64,000 nucleotides of DNA, from NCBI GenBank assembly GCA_023053545.1, contig JAKZAN010000006.1:4283001-4347000 (forward strand), in the 5' to 3' direction. The position numbers were made by a program, and so were the translations under genes. The DNA comes from Lepidurus packardi (taxonomy: Eukaryota; Arthropoda; Branchiopoda; Notostraca; Triopsidae). Below, one piece after another: positions 37,200 through 48,786 of this stretch. Position 1 is the stretch's first letter; each line of letters opens with the position of its first letter. A model generated the notes under the pieces. The model made no database searches, was not told the DNA's origin, and saw only the letters and a program-made list of their open reading frames with translations.

Positions 37200-40100
37200 C
37201 AGAAAAAGAGGCCTGAATCCTGGCGCCAATAAGACACGTGGGAGGAAGCTCGATAGACTTCTTTTTTTTTTATTTTATTTTTTACACAAGGATTTCCTGT
37301 AGAAAGTCTCTTATGCATGCAGGAACAGCGTTCTAAGTGTGGTATTTTAACCAGAGCTCGGCGAGTTGAAATACCACACAGAAACTGACAAGCCAGAGTC
37401 TTGATCATGCAGACGCAGATGATTTGCTTTGGGAATGGAAGCTTGCCAACCGAGATCCATCTGAGATTGAAACCATGCCTTTTGTGGCGTTTAAATGCCC
37501 ATCCGCCTGTCAAAAACCAAGATCTGGTTGTTGTCTTTACGTCACTAATAACTTTCCTTGTGATGAACTTACGGTTCAACGTTCTATGAGAGGAAACATA
37601 AAAAATTAACGCAGGAAACCGACTTGCTCAGTCCAAGCCGGACTTGTAGCTTTACTCCGGCTTGCCTCTAACTTGCTCCGCAATAAAAATTTTTGCCAGT
37701 TTGGCTTTAAGTTGCTCAATAATGAAAATTTTTGCCGGTTTGGCTACAAGTTGCTCAATAATGAAAATTTTGCTGGTTTGGATCCAAGTTGCTCAATAAT
37801 GAAAAATTATAAACCGAATGGAAGCAAGCGGGACCCGGTCAGGTTTCTTACAGTTGTTCCGGGATGAGAAATGGCTAATTTGAAATTTTTTGTTTGTTGT
37901 TGTATGTTTTGGACGATGAAAGTAAATATGAGCAAGTGACGTTGAAATTGTCTACATCATTAATAGCAGGTAAATCTGACATTAGTACATTTTGTAGAGG
38001 AATTCGTTCACAATGCATTCATGCTTCTTTATTTTTCATTGTTGAGTTAACTGCGGAGCTTTCTAAAGCTATACTGCGGAGCTTTATAGAGCGGACTGGT
38101 ACTTACATTATTTCGTAGTTTTTTCTGATCGATTCCGGAATCTTGGGTTTGGTGACACGGACCGAGTGAACATACAGGCCAGGAGCCATTTCGTTGAGGT
38201 CGACTTGAAGGGCTTTTTTCAAATTTTCATCGATTTGGTCAAAGAGGTCAATATAAACCTATAGCTTTTGACTGTGAGTAGGTTGAAAGACGGGACAGAT
38301 AGTACGAGAAACGGAAGAGCCAAATTCTTACTTCCTGAAGTGAATGGGCGCTGCAGAACTGGTTGAGCTCGTGATGGATCTTGTTGAAGATGAGGGTTTT
38401 ATCATAGTCGGCGGTGTAATTCCTTACAATATCGTACACTACATGGAAAACAAAGGGCGATCTGATTATACATATTGTCTGATGATTCCTTGGGTCCAGA
38501 GGCTAAAATAAGTATCTGTTTCCCAAAGCTTTCCACTTGACAAGTTATTCTCGCCAATTCTCAAATTGCTACTCTTTTAACACTAAACTATTATATACAA
38601 TACAACAAAACCAAAACATTTACATCTGTATCTCATCAGCTTAGATCAATTTCGGTTTCCAAGCCACTATTTGAAAAGCATTTGAAACCGAATTAAACAA
38701 AAATGAAACAGCAGTTTGCAAAACACGTATTTGGTATTTCAATCCGGGAATGGGAATTCCCAGCTTAGATGTTATCGTAGTTTCTATGTGATAATGATGA
38801 GAGGGAATTATTTATAATGAGCATCATTAGGGTGAAAAAGGGCACAATGTATGCCAATCGTTCGGATTATACTTGCAATTTGGAAACCAAACGACCACTT
38901 TATGATATATTACGACTGGGTTTTATCGCCAAGTGCGAACGTTCAGAAATCTGTATGCTTTTGTATGAACAAGCTTAAACTGGAGCTTAATACAGACAAT
39001 AAACATATGCATGCGCATGCTATAAACATGAAAAAGATGTCCTTAAGTGAAAAAAAAAGTTGTCGAGTCATGAGTCACGTGACTGTCTGAACTCTACGCG
39101 AAATTTTCTTGGAAGCTGAAGAAATCCAAATGTCAAAGGATTTTAACGGCGAATTGGCTAAAAGAATACGTTGGAGGTAACTCTCAGCCTGGATTTGCAA
39201 GAGGCAATATGAATTTTTAACTGGAAAGCTAAAAACGTTTGGAACTTTGTAAGATCAACACATGGCTTGATGATGCGCTTGGAAATACTCGGCTAATCTT
39301 ATCACTTCATCGAAATTTCATGGAATTCCAGAGCTAAACTCGTTGCTTGAAACCATGAAAAGCTCAAGTCAGCAAAGTCAAAGAGGTTTATAGCTTATTA
39401 CGGGATGCTGCGACCCAAATCTTCTCGTGTTACCTTGTGACGAGATTACACTACATGATTCCTACCACGTTGCTGTACTACAACGCGAAATGACTAGTCC
39501 TGCTTAGAACACTACAGGCAAGGGGAAAAGGCTTTTGGTGGGTTTTTTCTTACTACAATGACCTCGTTTTTGTCGCCCTCAAAATCTTGAGGGCTTAAAA
39601 TCTGTAAGACCTTGTAAGAATTTGGTTTAGCTTTGTTGTAAGTCTTGACGAAAATATGCAAGCTTTACACAGTGAATATAGAACGTCACTATAAGGTAAC
39701 CTAGCCGCTAGTCAATGCGTTATTCAGCATAATCCAATGTTTTTTTGCCCTGTCTGGGTCAGCATATTAGTTTTTCCACCTGTCTTATCAGAAGCAGCAC
39801 GAATATACCGAACATCAAATATATCTTAGGAGCTGTGGACGATGATTTCGAAAATCAAGTCACTCAATGGCCGTTCAACTTGAATACACAAGTCTCGAAA
39901 AGATTCTAGCTGAATTTCAATACTCAGAAGATTTTTTTTCTCTGGAGCTTAATAAAAATTAGAAATAAATAGAGTAAATATCGGCATCCGAGCAAAATCT
40001 TCTATAATTTCCGCTCTTTAGAGGAAAACGGATATTATAATGCGTTCTTAGAAGTTCAGAAGCGATGAGCCGATGAGAATAAGAAGCGGTTCAAAGATGC

Positions 40101-40898
40101 ATCTCTCGCAGAACACCAAATGCCTAGTACGGCAGCAAATCAATACTCTAACACGCAAAAACGCTGCACGGATTTCCAGCTCGTTCAGATTCATACCTGT
40201 TCCATGTACTCGTCACTCACCCTTTTTCCTTCACATCCAATTTCCGGTGTTATTATGTAATATGCCTGAATACAAGCTATTTTTGAGAGAGATATCTGCA
40301 CTCTTTGATTTCAAATGATGATATAATTCATTTTAAACGACGATTTGATGGCAGAAGAGGCTTTTAGTTTGTAAATTAAATAATGAAAATAATCCTAAAG
40401 GATAATAAGATTGTGAGAAGATGGTTTTATACAGACGCCGGTTACTTTAGAAAGAATTTGGAGCTCAACTTACCGCTTGAAGGACTCAGAATGTTGACTA
40501 CTTCTACTCGGTCAAAGTAAATCATAACACCTCCACTGGTGCCGCATGGTATATTTTTGACTTCATCTGACTGTAGTGTGACCTGAGAATCTACATAAGA
40601 TGCTGTGCAAATGGGCTAGCTAACTCTTTGAACTAGAACATACTTGCACTGATTTGCAGGTAGTAAGGAGTGGAAACATCATGTGATAACCTGGTGAACT
40701 GGTAGTTTTGAGCAACGCACCTCCCTAAGTAAGAATCGTTCAGTAAAACCCATGTTTCTCGCGTGTTTAAGCATGATTATAATAGATTACCCGGTAGTAA
40801 ACTCCCACATGTCCTTCTTCTATTCTGTGCAAGGAAAAGTTTAGCATCAAAGCAATAGCAGCGACTGCACCAGCCAAAAACCCTGTAGGAGGATTCAT
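36414..40898 (-). CDS. ERLIN: Erlin-1/2 family SPFH protein of the ER membrane
   Basis: Seven exons read on the minus strand: 40898-40791, 40724-40644, 40582-40474, 38438-38332, 38258-38107, 36960-36779 and 36676-36414. They join at GT-AG sites to 333 codons plus stop, close to the 339-346 aa of human erlins. The ATG at 40898 opens [20 protein letters not shown], a short N-terminal signal anchor (about residues 5-21). The SPFH/prohibitin domain follows, with recognisable erlin blocks [65 protein letters not shown] and [18 protein letters not shown] charged coiled-coil region ([30 protein letters not shown]) and the erlin C-terminus ([12 protein letters not shown]) complete it. In the family, erlins form large ER lipid-raft-like rings that recruit RNF170 and send activated IP3 receptors to ER-associated degradation, and they restrain SREBP. 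The two long introns (2.0 and 1.1 kb) contrast with compact neighbours, and the 1.1-kb one contains a 39-bp repeat. Confidence 0.96.
37154..37196. repeat. Poly-A tract, about 43 bp, inside an Erlin intron
   Basis: The longest homopolymer in the window, on the plus strand (poly-T in the Erlin transcript). No duplicated gene lies beside it, so a retroposon tail cannot be shown. Confidence 0.9.
37670..37810. repeat. 39-bp tandem repeat, 3.6 copies, in an Erlin intron
   Basis: Units start at 37670, 37709, 37748 and 37786 (last partial) and read AAGTTGCTCAATAATGAAAA then TTTTTGCCGGTTTGGCTAC. 39 is a multiple of three, so the plus strand looks like a repeated peptide (KLLNNENF). It lies in the Erlin intron on the opposite strand and is a chance frame. 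Confidence 0.9.
38439..40473 (-). other. Erlin intron 3 (2.0 kb)
   Basis: AT-rich intron between codons for the SPFH segment ending in NILSPSS and [10 protein letters not shown] find no nested gene on either strand and no clear mobile element. Confidence 0.7.
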
Positions 40899-40986
40899 TC
40901 TATTTCTAGGAGGATACTATGTAATAACTAAAATACGACGAAGACAATTTTTAAAACACTCCACTGTTCTGGAACTTCACAAAAAG

Positions 40987-41290
40987 CGCTCCGTTCCGCT
41001 CTTTTGGATGGAACGGGAACGGAGCAATTTTTTCGAGAGATTTACCGTTCCGATATCGCGCCATCTAGTGGCCAGGGATCTAGAGTGTGGGCTTTCTAAT
41101 GGCCACACTTGGAAACTTTTCTACTCTGTTCTACCCGAAGTGCTTTGATAAACTTTCTTAAATTGTTTTCCATAAAATTATCGGATCCTTGAGCGGAGCG
41201 GATCGTTGAACGAAACAGATCTGTAAGGAGAACGAAACACCGGAGCTAGTTTTTTTTGAAGATTTTGCAGGATTGGAACGGAACTGAGCG
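40987..41290. mobile_element. Putative small inverted-repeat (MITE-like) element
   Basis: The left end CGCTCCGTTCCGCTC (40987-41001) and the reverse complement of the right end (CGCTCAGTTCCGTTCC, 41290-41275) match at about 13 of 15 positions. A further perfect 10-bp inverted pair (GCTCCGTTCC/GGAACGGAGC) lies at 40988-40997 and 41016-41025. The element is about 304 bp and noncoding. I cannot see a clear target-site duplication, so transposon status is uncertain. Confidence 0.3.
41058..41071 (-). promoter_or_regulatory. CTCF-core-like motif
   Basis: On the minus strand the sequence reads CCACTAGATGGCGC, a full match to the published CTCF core CCASYAGRKGGCRC. It lies between two genes, where insulator sites often sit. 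Weaker related words occur at 41361-41374 (AAAAGGTGGCGC) and 53346-53359 (CAAAGATGGCGC). Binding is inferred only from the motif. Confidence 0.4.
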
Positions 41291-41784
41291 ACAGAAATTG
41301 ACGAATGAACGATAATGCTGTTTACACATAAAATTATTTGGTTTTTATTGTACTTTGGCTGCAAAAGGTGGCGCTAGGGTCGCATGACGCACTTAATTTC
41401 CAGAAAATGGATACTATCAGCTTCAATTACTAGCAAATTCTAGTGACCAAATGTACAGTCCGAGGCAGTAAATTAAACCTTCGTGTTAGATACCACATGA
41501 ACACTATTACACACTTAAGTAACAAAATTTGCATAAGATAAGGTTGCCGGTACTTAGCAGCAAACGATAGATGACAAACGGATAGTAAAAATAACAAAAA
41601 TAACAATGAAAGACTCCACATAAATCAAATCAAATTAAAAATACTAGCACTGCTACCAAGCTCATTTTGTCACCAAACTGCAGTCTTGTTCTTTTTTTAA
41701 AATCAGTTATGCATACTTATGAGCTACGGGGCCAAATTGAAACACGGAATTATTAGACAAAAAGGACTAGGGTCAAGAATTGTC

Positions 41785-44700
41785 TCAAAAAACGGATTCA
41801 GCTGAGCGCGATAAATGGATGGGATGGGATGGACTACGTGCCAAACGCTTCTTGGGCAACCTTTCCAACGTTTTTAGCAGTTTAATAAACTCGGGTCTAT
41901 CATCCGGCTTGTAAGACCAACAAGTCATCAAAATATCCTGCGAAAATACAAATAACAATTCACTGTTATTTCACACTTTCGCCAATTCACAGTCCATTCA
42001 ACGTTTTACCTTAACATCTCTAGACGCTTGCAAGTTTGCCAACGCTTGCTTCATTCCTCTGCCAACTTGCCAAATGATAGCTTCAGGTGGATGCTCCTTG
42101 AAGGGCCATTCGCCACAAAGTAACTCGTACCACACAGTTCTATTCAAAACAAACAAAAACAATTACAACACTTTTGAACCGTAAGATTCTTTTGTACCCA
42201 AAAGCATAAGCGTCTGAAGCAGCACTAAATGGCAAATCATTGGCTTCGGATCTTTCTCCTTCGGCTCGCAAACTCCGTATCACTTCTGGTGCTAAATAGC
42301 ACAGCCAACCTGGCGGGATATTCAATGCTCCATTTTTTCTTTAAAAAAATAAACCAAAAAAACATTAAAAACAAACTAAAGATGTTACTTTATCGCAACT
42401 TGTGTTTTAGCTAGTGTTACCTGTTACTACTGCAAAGTTTTGACACACTAAAAAGCCCAAAATCGGTAATCACCACTTTGCCATTCTCCAAAAAGACGTT
42501 TTTGGACTTTAGGTCCTTGTGCACAATGCCTCGTGCGTGCAAGTAACCCATTCCCTGCCACAGTACAGAAAGTTCATAAGCTCTTACTTGGAAAAACAAC
42601 CTGTTATTTAAGAAGTTTTACTTGAGAAATCTGCTGGGCGACAATAATGATCTTGTTCATGCTAAACTTGTCTTTTCGCAAATGAAGATGCGTGTACAGA
42701 CTCATCCCTTTGCACATGGACGTAACCAATGCCAAAGAAGGCAATTTCATACACGCTCCCATAAACAAAACCAAATTCTCGTGTCGGGTTTTCCGGAAAG
42801 TTGCAACCTAACCTCCAGAAAAAAACTTGTTTAAATACCGCACAAAGTCTTAATCTTTTATCTTCAGATCTTTCATACCTCAGCTTTGAAGGATTCAAAC
42901 GTTTTTTCATCATCCAACTGTCCCATCGATAAAACGCGAACTGCAACATCGCCATGCCATCTCCCTCTGAACACGGTACCAAAACGTCCTTTACCAATAG
43001 GTTCGTCAATGTTCATCTCTTCATATGGAATGTCCCACTCTCTCAACGAGAGCTATAAAAAAAATAAAAAATAAAATAAAAATCATTCATTCATTCTTTT
43101 CTTGGGGGAATCCTCAAAGTAATTCTAGTTGTACTCACGCTATTTTGTCTAGGCCAGAGTCGCTCTGATCCCGCTTCGCCATCCGAGATCTGACTGTCCT
43201 GGGAATCGACTCTGTAGGTCCGTTCTGAGTCCATACTCGCGCTATTAGAGCTTGAAGTACCCGACAGACCTGAGACGGATACAGTCTTTTCCGAGTCATG
43301 GGATTTCTGGCTGATTGTACGGTCTTCCGCCGAGTTTGCAGCAGCTACTCCAGCCAAAGACGTGACTGAAGGAGTAACTTTGACGTTGGGATTGCCCAGG
43401 AAAGCATGGCTGGAATCTACCAAAGCTTTCAATAAGAAGAAGATTCTCGCAGTAAAAGTGTTAATCATCTACTTGTGGAGACGGTGCCTGAGCCCAAAGT
43501 ACTTAAAGAAGTGGTCAGAAAACTAGTTGAAGAAGAACCGGAATGGATTGGCAACGAGTCCAGCGTATGCGCGCGATCATCGTGTACTTCTGTTTACGCG
43601 AATGCAACAATTTAACTCAAATTTATAAAAAATAAAGAAAAATATCAAAATCTGAACCTGGAAAATGGAATTGTTGAGTTCTAGTTGCCGAAACAGGCGT
43701 ATGAACTGCCGGTATTAGCGCCGGACTTGACGGCGTGGAACTACTACAACTTGACGTGGTAGACCCAGAATCCGGACCCTAAAAAAAGAAAAGTTACATC
43801 ACCGTCAAACATTTAGGGACAATCTAAGAAAAACAAACCGTGAAAGGAGGCATGTGAGAAGCGTTTTGCAATTTGCCTCTATCGCGGCCCATTCTGGCCG
43901 GGGATGCCCCGCCCTGGCGCTGCATTATGGGAGTGGACGGTGGTCCTATAAAAAAAAAAATGGTTAATGATACTAAAATTTCCAAATACAATCAAAAGTA
44001 CCATCCGTGATGTATTGGCGGAACACTTGAATGTACTCCAAAGGTAATCCACAGGACGGTGGTACTTTCTGCTCGCAGTCTCTGTGACACTTGTACTTGC
44101 ATTCCTTGCATTTCAAACCTACACAAAAAGGCGATACTTTCTTTCCTTAAAAAAAAAAAAAAACTTTTTTTTCTTTCTTTTTTTTTACCAATGAACATGG
44201 GTTTGGTGCAGAGATCGCAAGTAGTCAGCATTTTGAACGTTTTGGTGAACCTGTGGCTGATCGCATGGCCCATACTGGCTTGCAACGTAGGCGTACGAGG
44301 CGATTTGGGAACTTGCAAAGTAGCTTAAAAAATAATAATTAATAGATTGATAGTTTTCGATTATGATTAGGTTAAGTTTTACTTTTAAAGGATCCTTCAT
44401 CTTCGGAATTGCAGCTGCCAGTAACGTTCGGGATTCCTACTGGCGGGGAACGTATGGGACTAGCGATGAGGGGCGAAGCCAAGCCTGGATTAGCAGTCCA
44501 TTCCGCTGCATTGCTGGCAGTAAGCACGCCCGAACTGGCACTGATGTTGGTTTCGGCTTGGCGGGCAGCGTGGTCGATTTGGCGGGACGCTCGTCTCCCA
44601 GGTGTCAGCGTTTCCATACTACGACCCAGCCAATAGGGGTGAGCCTTGCGTCGCATGCGAAAATGGCTGGACAGGGTGCGGGGACGCAACCCCAAGTGGA

Positions 44701-45052
44701 AGGCACAAAGAGACAGAGAAAGAGAGAGAAGCAACAGAGAAAGGTTGTGCAAAAAGGAACGATGCGGAAGGACGAGAAAAAGCGCCAAGTGAATGAAATT
44801 GCACGCATTTTCGAGCGGAACCGAGCCCATCCCATCCCCATGTGCCAAAAAAAGTTGCGTTACAAATAGCAAGCGAGGAATATATGTTTTGGGTCAAGCA
44901 ATGTGGTTACAGTGCATCATTTTTTTATGAAAATTTGGTAAGTATAAAAAAAGAAAGTGCGAAGAAAACAAAATCAATAACAAAACAAACATTAATAACA
45001 AATCAAGCAAATGGTTCCGGAGCAATCACATTCAAAAAGGCAGACATTAAAA

Positions 45053-45086
<34 letters not shown>

Positions 45087-46247
45087 CAGACAAGGGGGGG
45101 AAAAGTTGAGACTTACCCAGTAGGGGGGGCTTCCGGCAGCTCGATCCGATTGGCCAGCTGGGATTCATGGGAAGTAGATTTCGTTAGAGGAAAGTCGTTT
45201 AGAACTGTATTGGATAACGCCGTCTGATGTTTCTTGCGAGGAGGCGGAGTGGTGGGAAATTTGATCTTTTCTCCTGTGAAATATCCAAAGTGAGAGATGA
45301 AATCGTTTCCAGGCTTTTTTTTTTTTTTTTTAACCTTTGCTCTTCAAAATGGGTGGCGTAGGAGGGGGTGTGTACCGTCTGTCGGCTGACACGTTCATGT
45401 TGGCGTTACCGACACCGGTGGAAGGTGAAAATGTGGGTTCTGAATGTTTGTGTGGCAGTGATGCATCTTCGGAGGTCGTAGATCCTTCTGGATTAGTGTC
45501 TAAAGATACGGGCTCTTCAGTTTGAGGCGTTTCTGGGTTGTGATTATGATCCCAAGAGTCCCAATACAGGGTCATGTCCGGCGTCGTTCGACCACTGCTG
45601 CGGTTTTCCGCTTGGATCAAGGCTTCGGTGTACCTTCGCAAGTTGAACAAGGCTCGGCCTAAGCGGAGGCTTTCTTCGTCGCTGGCTTGGGCGTCTTGAA
45701 GAATTCGGCGGATTTCGTGCTCCGAACAGTCTTGTAATCCTTCCAGGGATGTTAAACGTCGACATATAACCTATGGAAAAAACGCCAACCCAATAAGGAA
45801 GTGCTTTGCTTAGCGTTCGTTATAATCATAGGAAAAGGGTAATCGGATGTTACCTCCATAGATTTGCTCGTTAATCCAACAACCTGCAGCCACTGCCTTA
45901 AAGAAGGCAAATGTTGTACTTCAGCGGGCATTTCCGGTAACAATAACTTGCTCTTGACCACGAACTGTCTGCTAAAGAGCTTAATAAGCTTGCCCTAATA
46001 GTAATAGAACCCCAGAGCACAGATTATGAATTAAGAAACCGATGAAACTATACGTTTTTACCTCCATTGTGCGGATTTCCTGCTGAATCAGCTCTGCACT
46101 TGTGGCGCATTGCGTTCGCAAGCCCTCGAGATGATGAGCGTGGATATCAATCACAGCGTGAATGTCTAGCATTGTTTGAATTATATTGGCAGGACCATCC
46201 AGGCTTGGCCTGGATGTTAGTTCTCTTCTATTACTGTCTCTCTCCAT
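41785..46247 (-). CDS. KSR: Kinase suppressor of Ras (KSR), Raf-MEK-ERK scaffold pseudokinase
   Basis: Seventeen exons on the minus strand give 1001 codons: 46247-46062, 45994-45854, 45770-45335, 45273-45117, 44666-44383, 44323-44189, 44118-44002, 43945-43839, 43778-43658, 43589-43473, 43425-43139, 43052-42879, 42807-42622, 42554-42421, 42338-42198, 42139-42010 and 41937-41785. The N-terminal CA1 helices cover residues 1 to about 160. Pro/Ser-rich sequence precedes a C1 zinc-finger-like domain (H425, C437, C440, C450, C453, C457, H458, C461, C469). The kinase-like domain starts near 697 with GKGRFG at 716-721. The beta-3 VAVRV carries Arg735 where active kinases have the ATP-binding Lys, as known for [11 protein letters not shown] is at 828-835 and DFG at 847-849. 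The C-terminal LERLPKK...RSAESVF resembles the end of mammalian KSR. Role by family: it scaffolds RAF, MEK and ERK downstream of Ras at the membrane and allosterically activates RAF. The small acceptors of exons 5 and 10 are inferred from frame and are the least certain. Confidence 0.95.
45055..45084. repeat. Poly-A tract, about 30 bp, in a KSR intron
   Basis: Plus-strand A run corresponding to poly-T in the KSR pre-mRNA, within the intron between exons 4 and 5. It lies near the exon 4 donor (45116), not the acceptor, so it is not the polypyrimidine tract. Confidence 0.9.
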
Positions 46248-46587
46248 TGTAACGTGAGAACAGTTAAAATTGCGGCTAACTATAATAGAAGCACAAACTT
46301 TCTAGATAAATAGTCATACCGCTCATCGAAATTGAAAGGGAAACTACGTTTTTCGCACTAGAATTATGTTTTTCACTGACAGGTTTTATGACTCTCCCAG
46401 ACAGCCGAGATCCGATAAACAATCCAAACAACGAATAGCACCGAGTCTCAAGATCGCATCGTTCCTATCAAAAACGGTCGCTGTTCGCTGTTCAAGTGTT
46501 AGAAGCCGTAGCGAACTTTTGCTGCTGGCCCTACCTCCTTGCGTTCACAAAAGGCGGGAAAGAGCTGATTAAATTTGTAATAATAAA
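46248..46587. promoter_or_regulatory. Shared head-to-head intergenic region of KSR and RFC5
   Basis: Only 340 bp separate the KSR start codon (minus) from the RFC5 start codon (plus), so both core promoters and 5' untranslated regions must lie here unless upstream noncoding exons exist. I see no TATA box. The region includes short CG-containing words such as ATCGCATCG, GGTCGCTGTTCGC and TAGCGAAC. A bidirectional TATA-less promoter is the likely reading, which is common for housekeeping genes in compact genomes. No transcript start can be placed from sequence alone. Confidence 0.55.
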
Positions 46588-47974
46588 ATGACCGAGCCCA
46601 GAATTAACTTACCATGGTAAGCTTTGCATCCTATCCTCAATATACTAACTAAAATGTAATATTCTAGGGTTGAAAAGTACAGACCAACTCAATTAGATGA
46701 TTTGATATCGCATGAAGACATCATTAAAACAAGTAAATAACTTGAAAGGAATGTTTTAATGAATATAAAAACTTTCACGTCTGTTTCCGCGTGCAGTTAG
46801 GAAATTCATAGAAGATGGTAGACTACCTCACCTTTTGTTTTATGGACCGCCTGGAACAGGGAAAACTAGTACAATTCTGGCATGCGCCAAAGAGCTTTAT
46901 GGCCCCAGGGAATTTAATTCAATGGTAAAACGCACCCAAATCAAAAACTTTCTAACCCCAATGATGATTTGAAGGTCCTGGAGTTGAATGCGTCGGACGA
47001 CAGAGGTATTAACATAGTACGAGGTCGCGTCTTGAACTTTGCTAGCACAAGAACAATATTCAAGTCTGGATTCAAGCTGATTATTTTGGATGAAGCTGAC
47101 GCTATGACTCAGGACGCGCAGAATGCTCTTAGAAGAAGTATGTAACTCATCTTGTAAACTCGCCGAATTCTCTTTTCATTAAGAAGCATATTTATCGTTG
47201 CAGTTATTGAAAAGTATACCGAGAACGTTCGTTTCTGCCTCATTTGCAACTACATGGGCAAAATTATCCCAGCTTTGCAGTCGCGTTGCACGCGTTTTCG
47301 ATTCGGACCTTTAGGTCCGGATCAAATTCTTCCGCGACTGACTTATGTGGTCGAACAAGAGAAGTAAGTGCATATGGTGCTTAAACTTAAAAAGGTTACA
47401 AAATTTGCCCTTTTAGATTGAGCGTAACAGAAGATGGAATCCAAGCTATCTTGAATCTATCCCAAGGTGATATGCGTCGCGTTCTCAATATCCTACAAAG
47501 TACATCGATGGCGTTTGACGTCGTTAACGAAGACAATGTTTACACCTGCGTGGGCCAACCACTGAAATCTGATATTGCCAATATCGTGCAGTGGATGCTG
47601 AACGAAGATTTCACAACTGCCTATAACAGTAACAAAGAAAATCTGTCTTTAGACTTTATTCATCAAGTTTCTTCTCATTTTCCTAGAAATTCGGAGTCTC
47701 CAAACCATTAAAGGCGTTGCCTTACAAGATATTGTAACCGATGTACACCACTTCATCCATCGAAGTAACCCAAACCTTGTTTTACAACAAAGAATCTTAA
47801 AATTCTTCACGTGCAGTTGATTTCCCGCCCCATATCCGGATCGACCTCCTGGATAAGATGGCAGAGCTCGAACACCGACTTTCCTTGGGAACAACGGAGA
47901 AGATTCAGCTGGGTTCATTAGTATCTGCCTTCCAAATCGCAAGAGCTGTGGCAGCTGAAGAACTGAACAAATAA
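46588..47974 (+). CDS. RFC5: Replication factor C subunit 5 (clamp loader small subunit)
   Basis: Eight exons (46588-46616, 46668-46732, 46797-46924, 46975-47137, 47204-47363, 47417-47628, 47687-47764, 47817-47974) join at GT-AG introns of 50-72 bp into 330 codons plus TAA. Human RFC5 is 340 aa. The protein opens [16 protein letters not shown]. Walker A GPPGTGKT is at residues 48-55, the RFC signature [10 protein letters not shown] at 76-85 and Walker B LDEAD at 112-116. The SRC arginine-finger segment lies in [14 protein letters not shown], followed by sensor 2 [12 protein letters not shown]. The C-terminal collar includes [15 protein letters not shown] and ends [40 protein letters not shown] and the collar sequence place it with RFC5 rather than RFC2 or RFC4. 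Its role by family is as one of five AAA+ subunits that open and load PCNA at primer-template junctions in the nucleus. AATAATAAA about 50 bp after the stop may serve polyadenylation. Confidence 0.96.
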
Positions 47975-48786
47975 ACGTTTTCATTCAAACTTCGTTTCTT
48001 ATGCGTTATCCCGCATTCCATTGTAAAAGCGAAAATAATAAAAAAAAGTGTTTCATATAAGCCTGCGTTTGGCCTACTAAAACTTGCTCTTCCAAAGTCA
48101 CACACTTACATTTACAATTTCGGGAGAACTCGACTAAGAAGACTTAAGAAAAAACGCACACTACGGAAAAGAGCCATAAAAGTAAGACTTGGGGTCCGGT
48201 ACACAAAAGAAGTTGCATTTTGCCCACCTTTTCGTTCCCCCTTTCATCAATAAGGCAACGAAACAACCAACGACGGCAGGCCGCAGAGGGTTACGGGCAT
48301 CGATTGACAAAAGTAGCACCGTCGCATGCATTGGCTAGTCAGTTCGTCCCCAACATTGGGCCTGTTACACGCGATTTGGAAGACGAACCCAAAAGAGCCA
48401 ACGTGGGAGAGTGTGGTTTTCATAACGTTCCCTTCCACCCCAAAAAAGTTTAATATCTTGTTATTAGCGAATGCACCAGTACTTGCAAAAGTTAATTGTC
48501 GAGTTCTGTACGTAACACGAGATCCGCGGTTCATGCTTTCCACTTAGGTACGAACCTCTTAAGTGAGCAAGACGTTCTTTCATGCTTCATTAATGACGAT
48601 CCTTCTGCACACGTACATTAGCTCTGTTCGCTTTCGACGATGCGAATTAATTGTTGGCTTTCGAATTAATAGTTCTTAACGACGATGGGATTGGTACGTG
48701 CAGCCAGTAATGAAGTGCTGCGATGCGGTCTATTGGGTTAGATATTGATATTGAGACTAGCAAAAAGCGTTCCTGGCTAAGTTAAA
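47975..48786. other. Intergenic: RFC5 3' end and region upstream of the K2P-like gene
   Basis: This 812-bp stretch holds the RFC5 3' untranslated region, with an AATAATAAA-type signal near 48030, and the presumed promoter and 5' untranslated region of the K2P-like gene. Short open frames around 48220-48550 have no recognisable domain. A noncoding 5' exon here is possible but I cannot place one. Confidence 0.4.

Larger units (their letters stand above)
40899..41784. other. Intergenic region between the Erlin 5' end and the KSR 3' end
   Basis: Both genes are on the minus strand, so this holds the Erlin promoter and the KSR 3' untranslated region. It also contains the putative inverted-repeat element and the CTCF-like site listed separately. 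No TATA box is evident upstream of Erlin. Confidence 0.55.

Noticed and set aside
42662-43009. Single 115-codon frame across the KSR kinase region
   Set aside because: Runs through an intron and is out of frame with the real exon; splicing at 42879 and 42807 restores the kinase sequence.
48220-48547. Overlapping frames upstream of the K2P-like gene
   Set aside because: Open on both strands with no domain; at most a noncoding leader exon.
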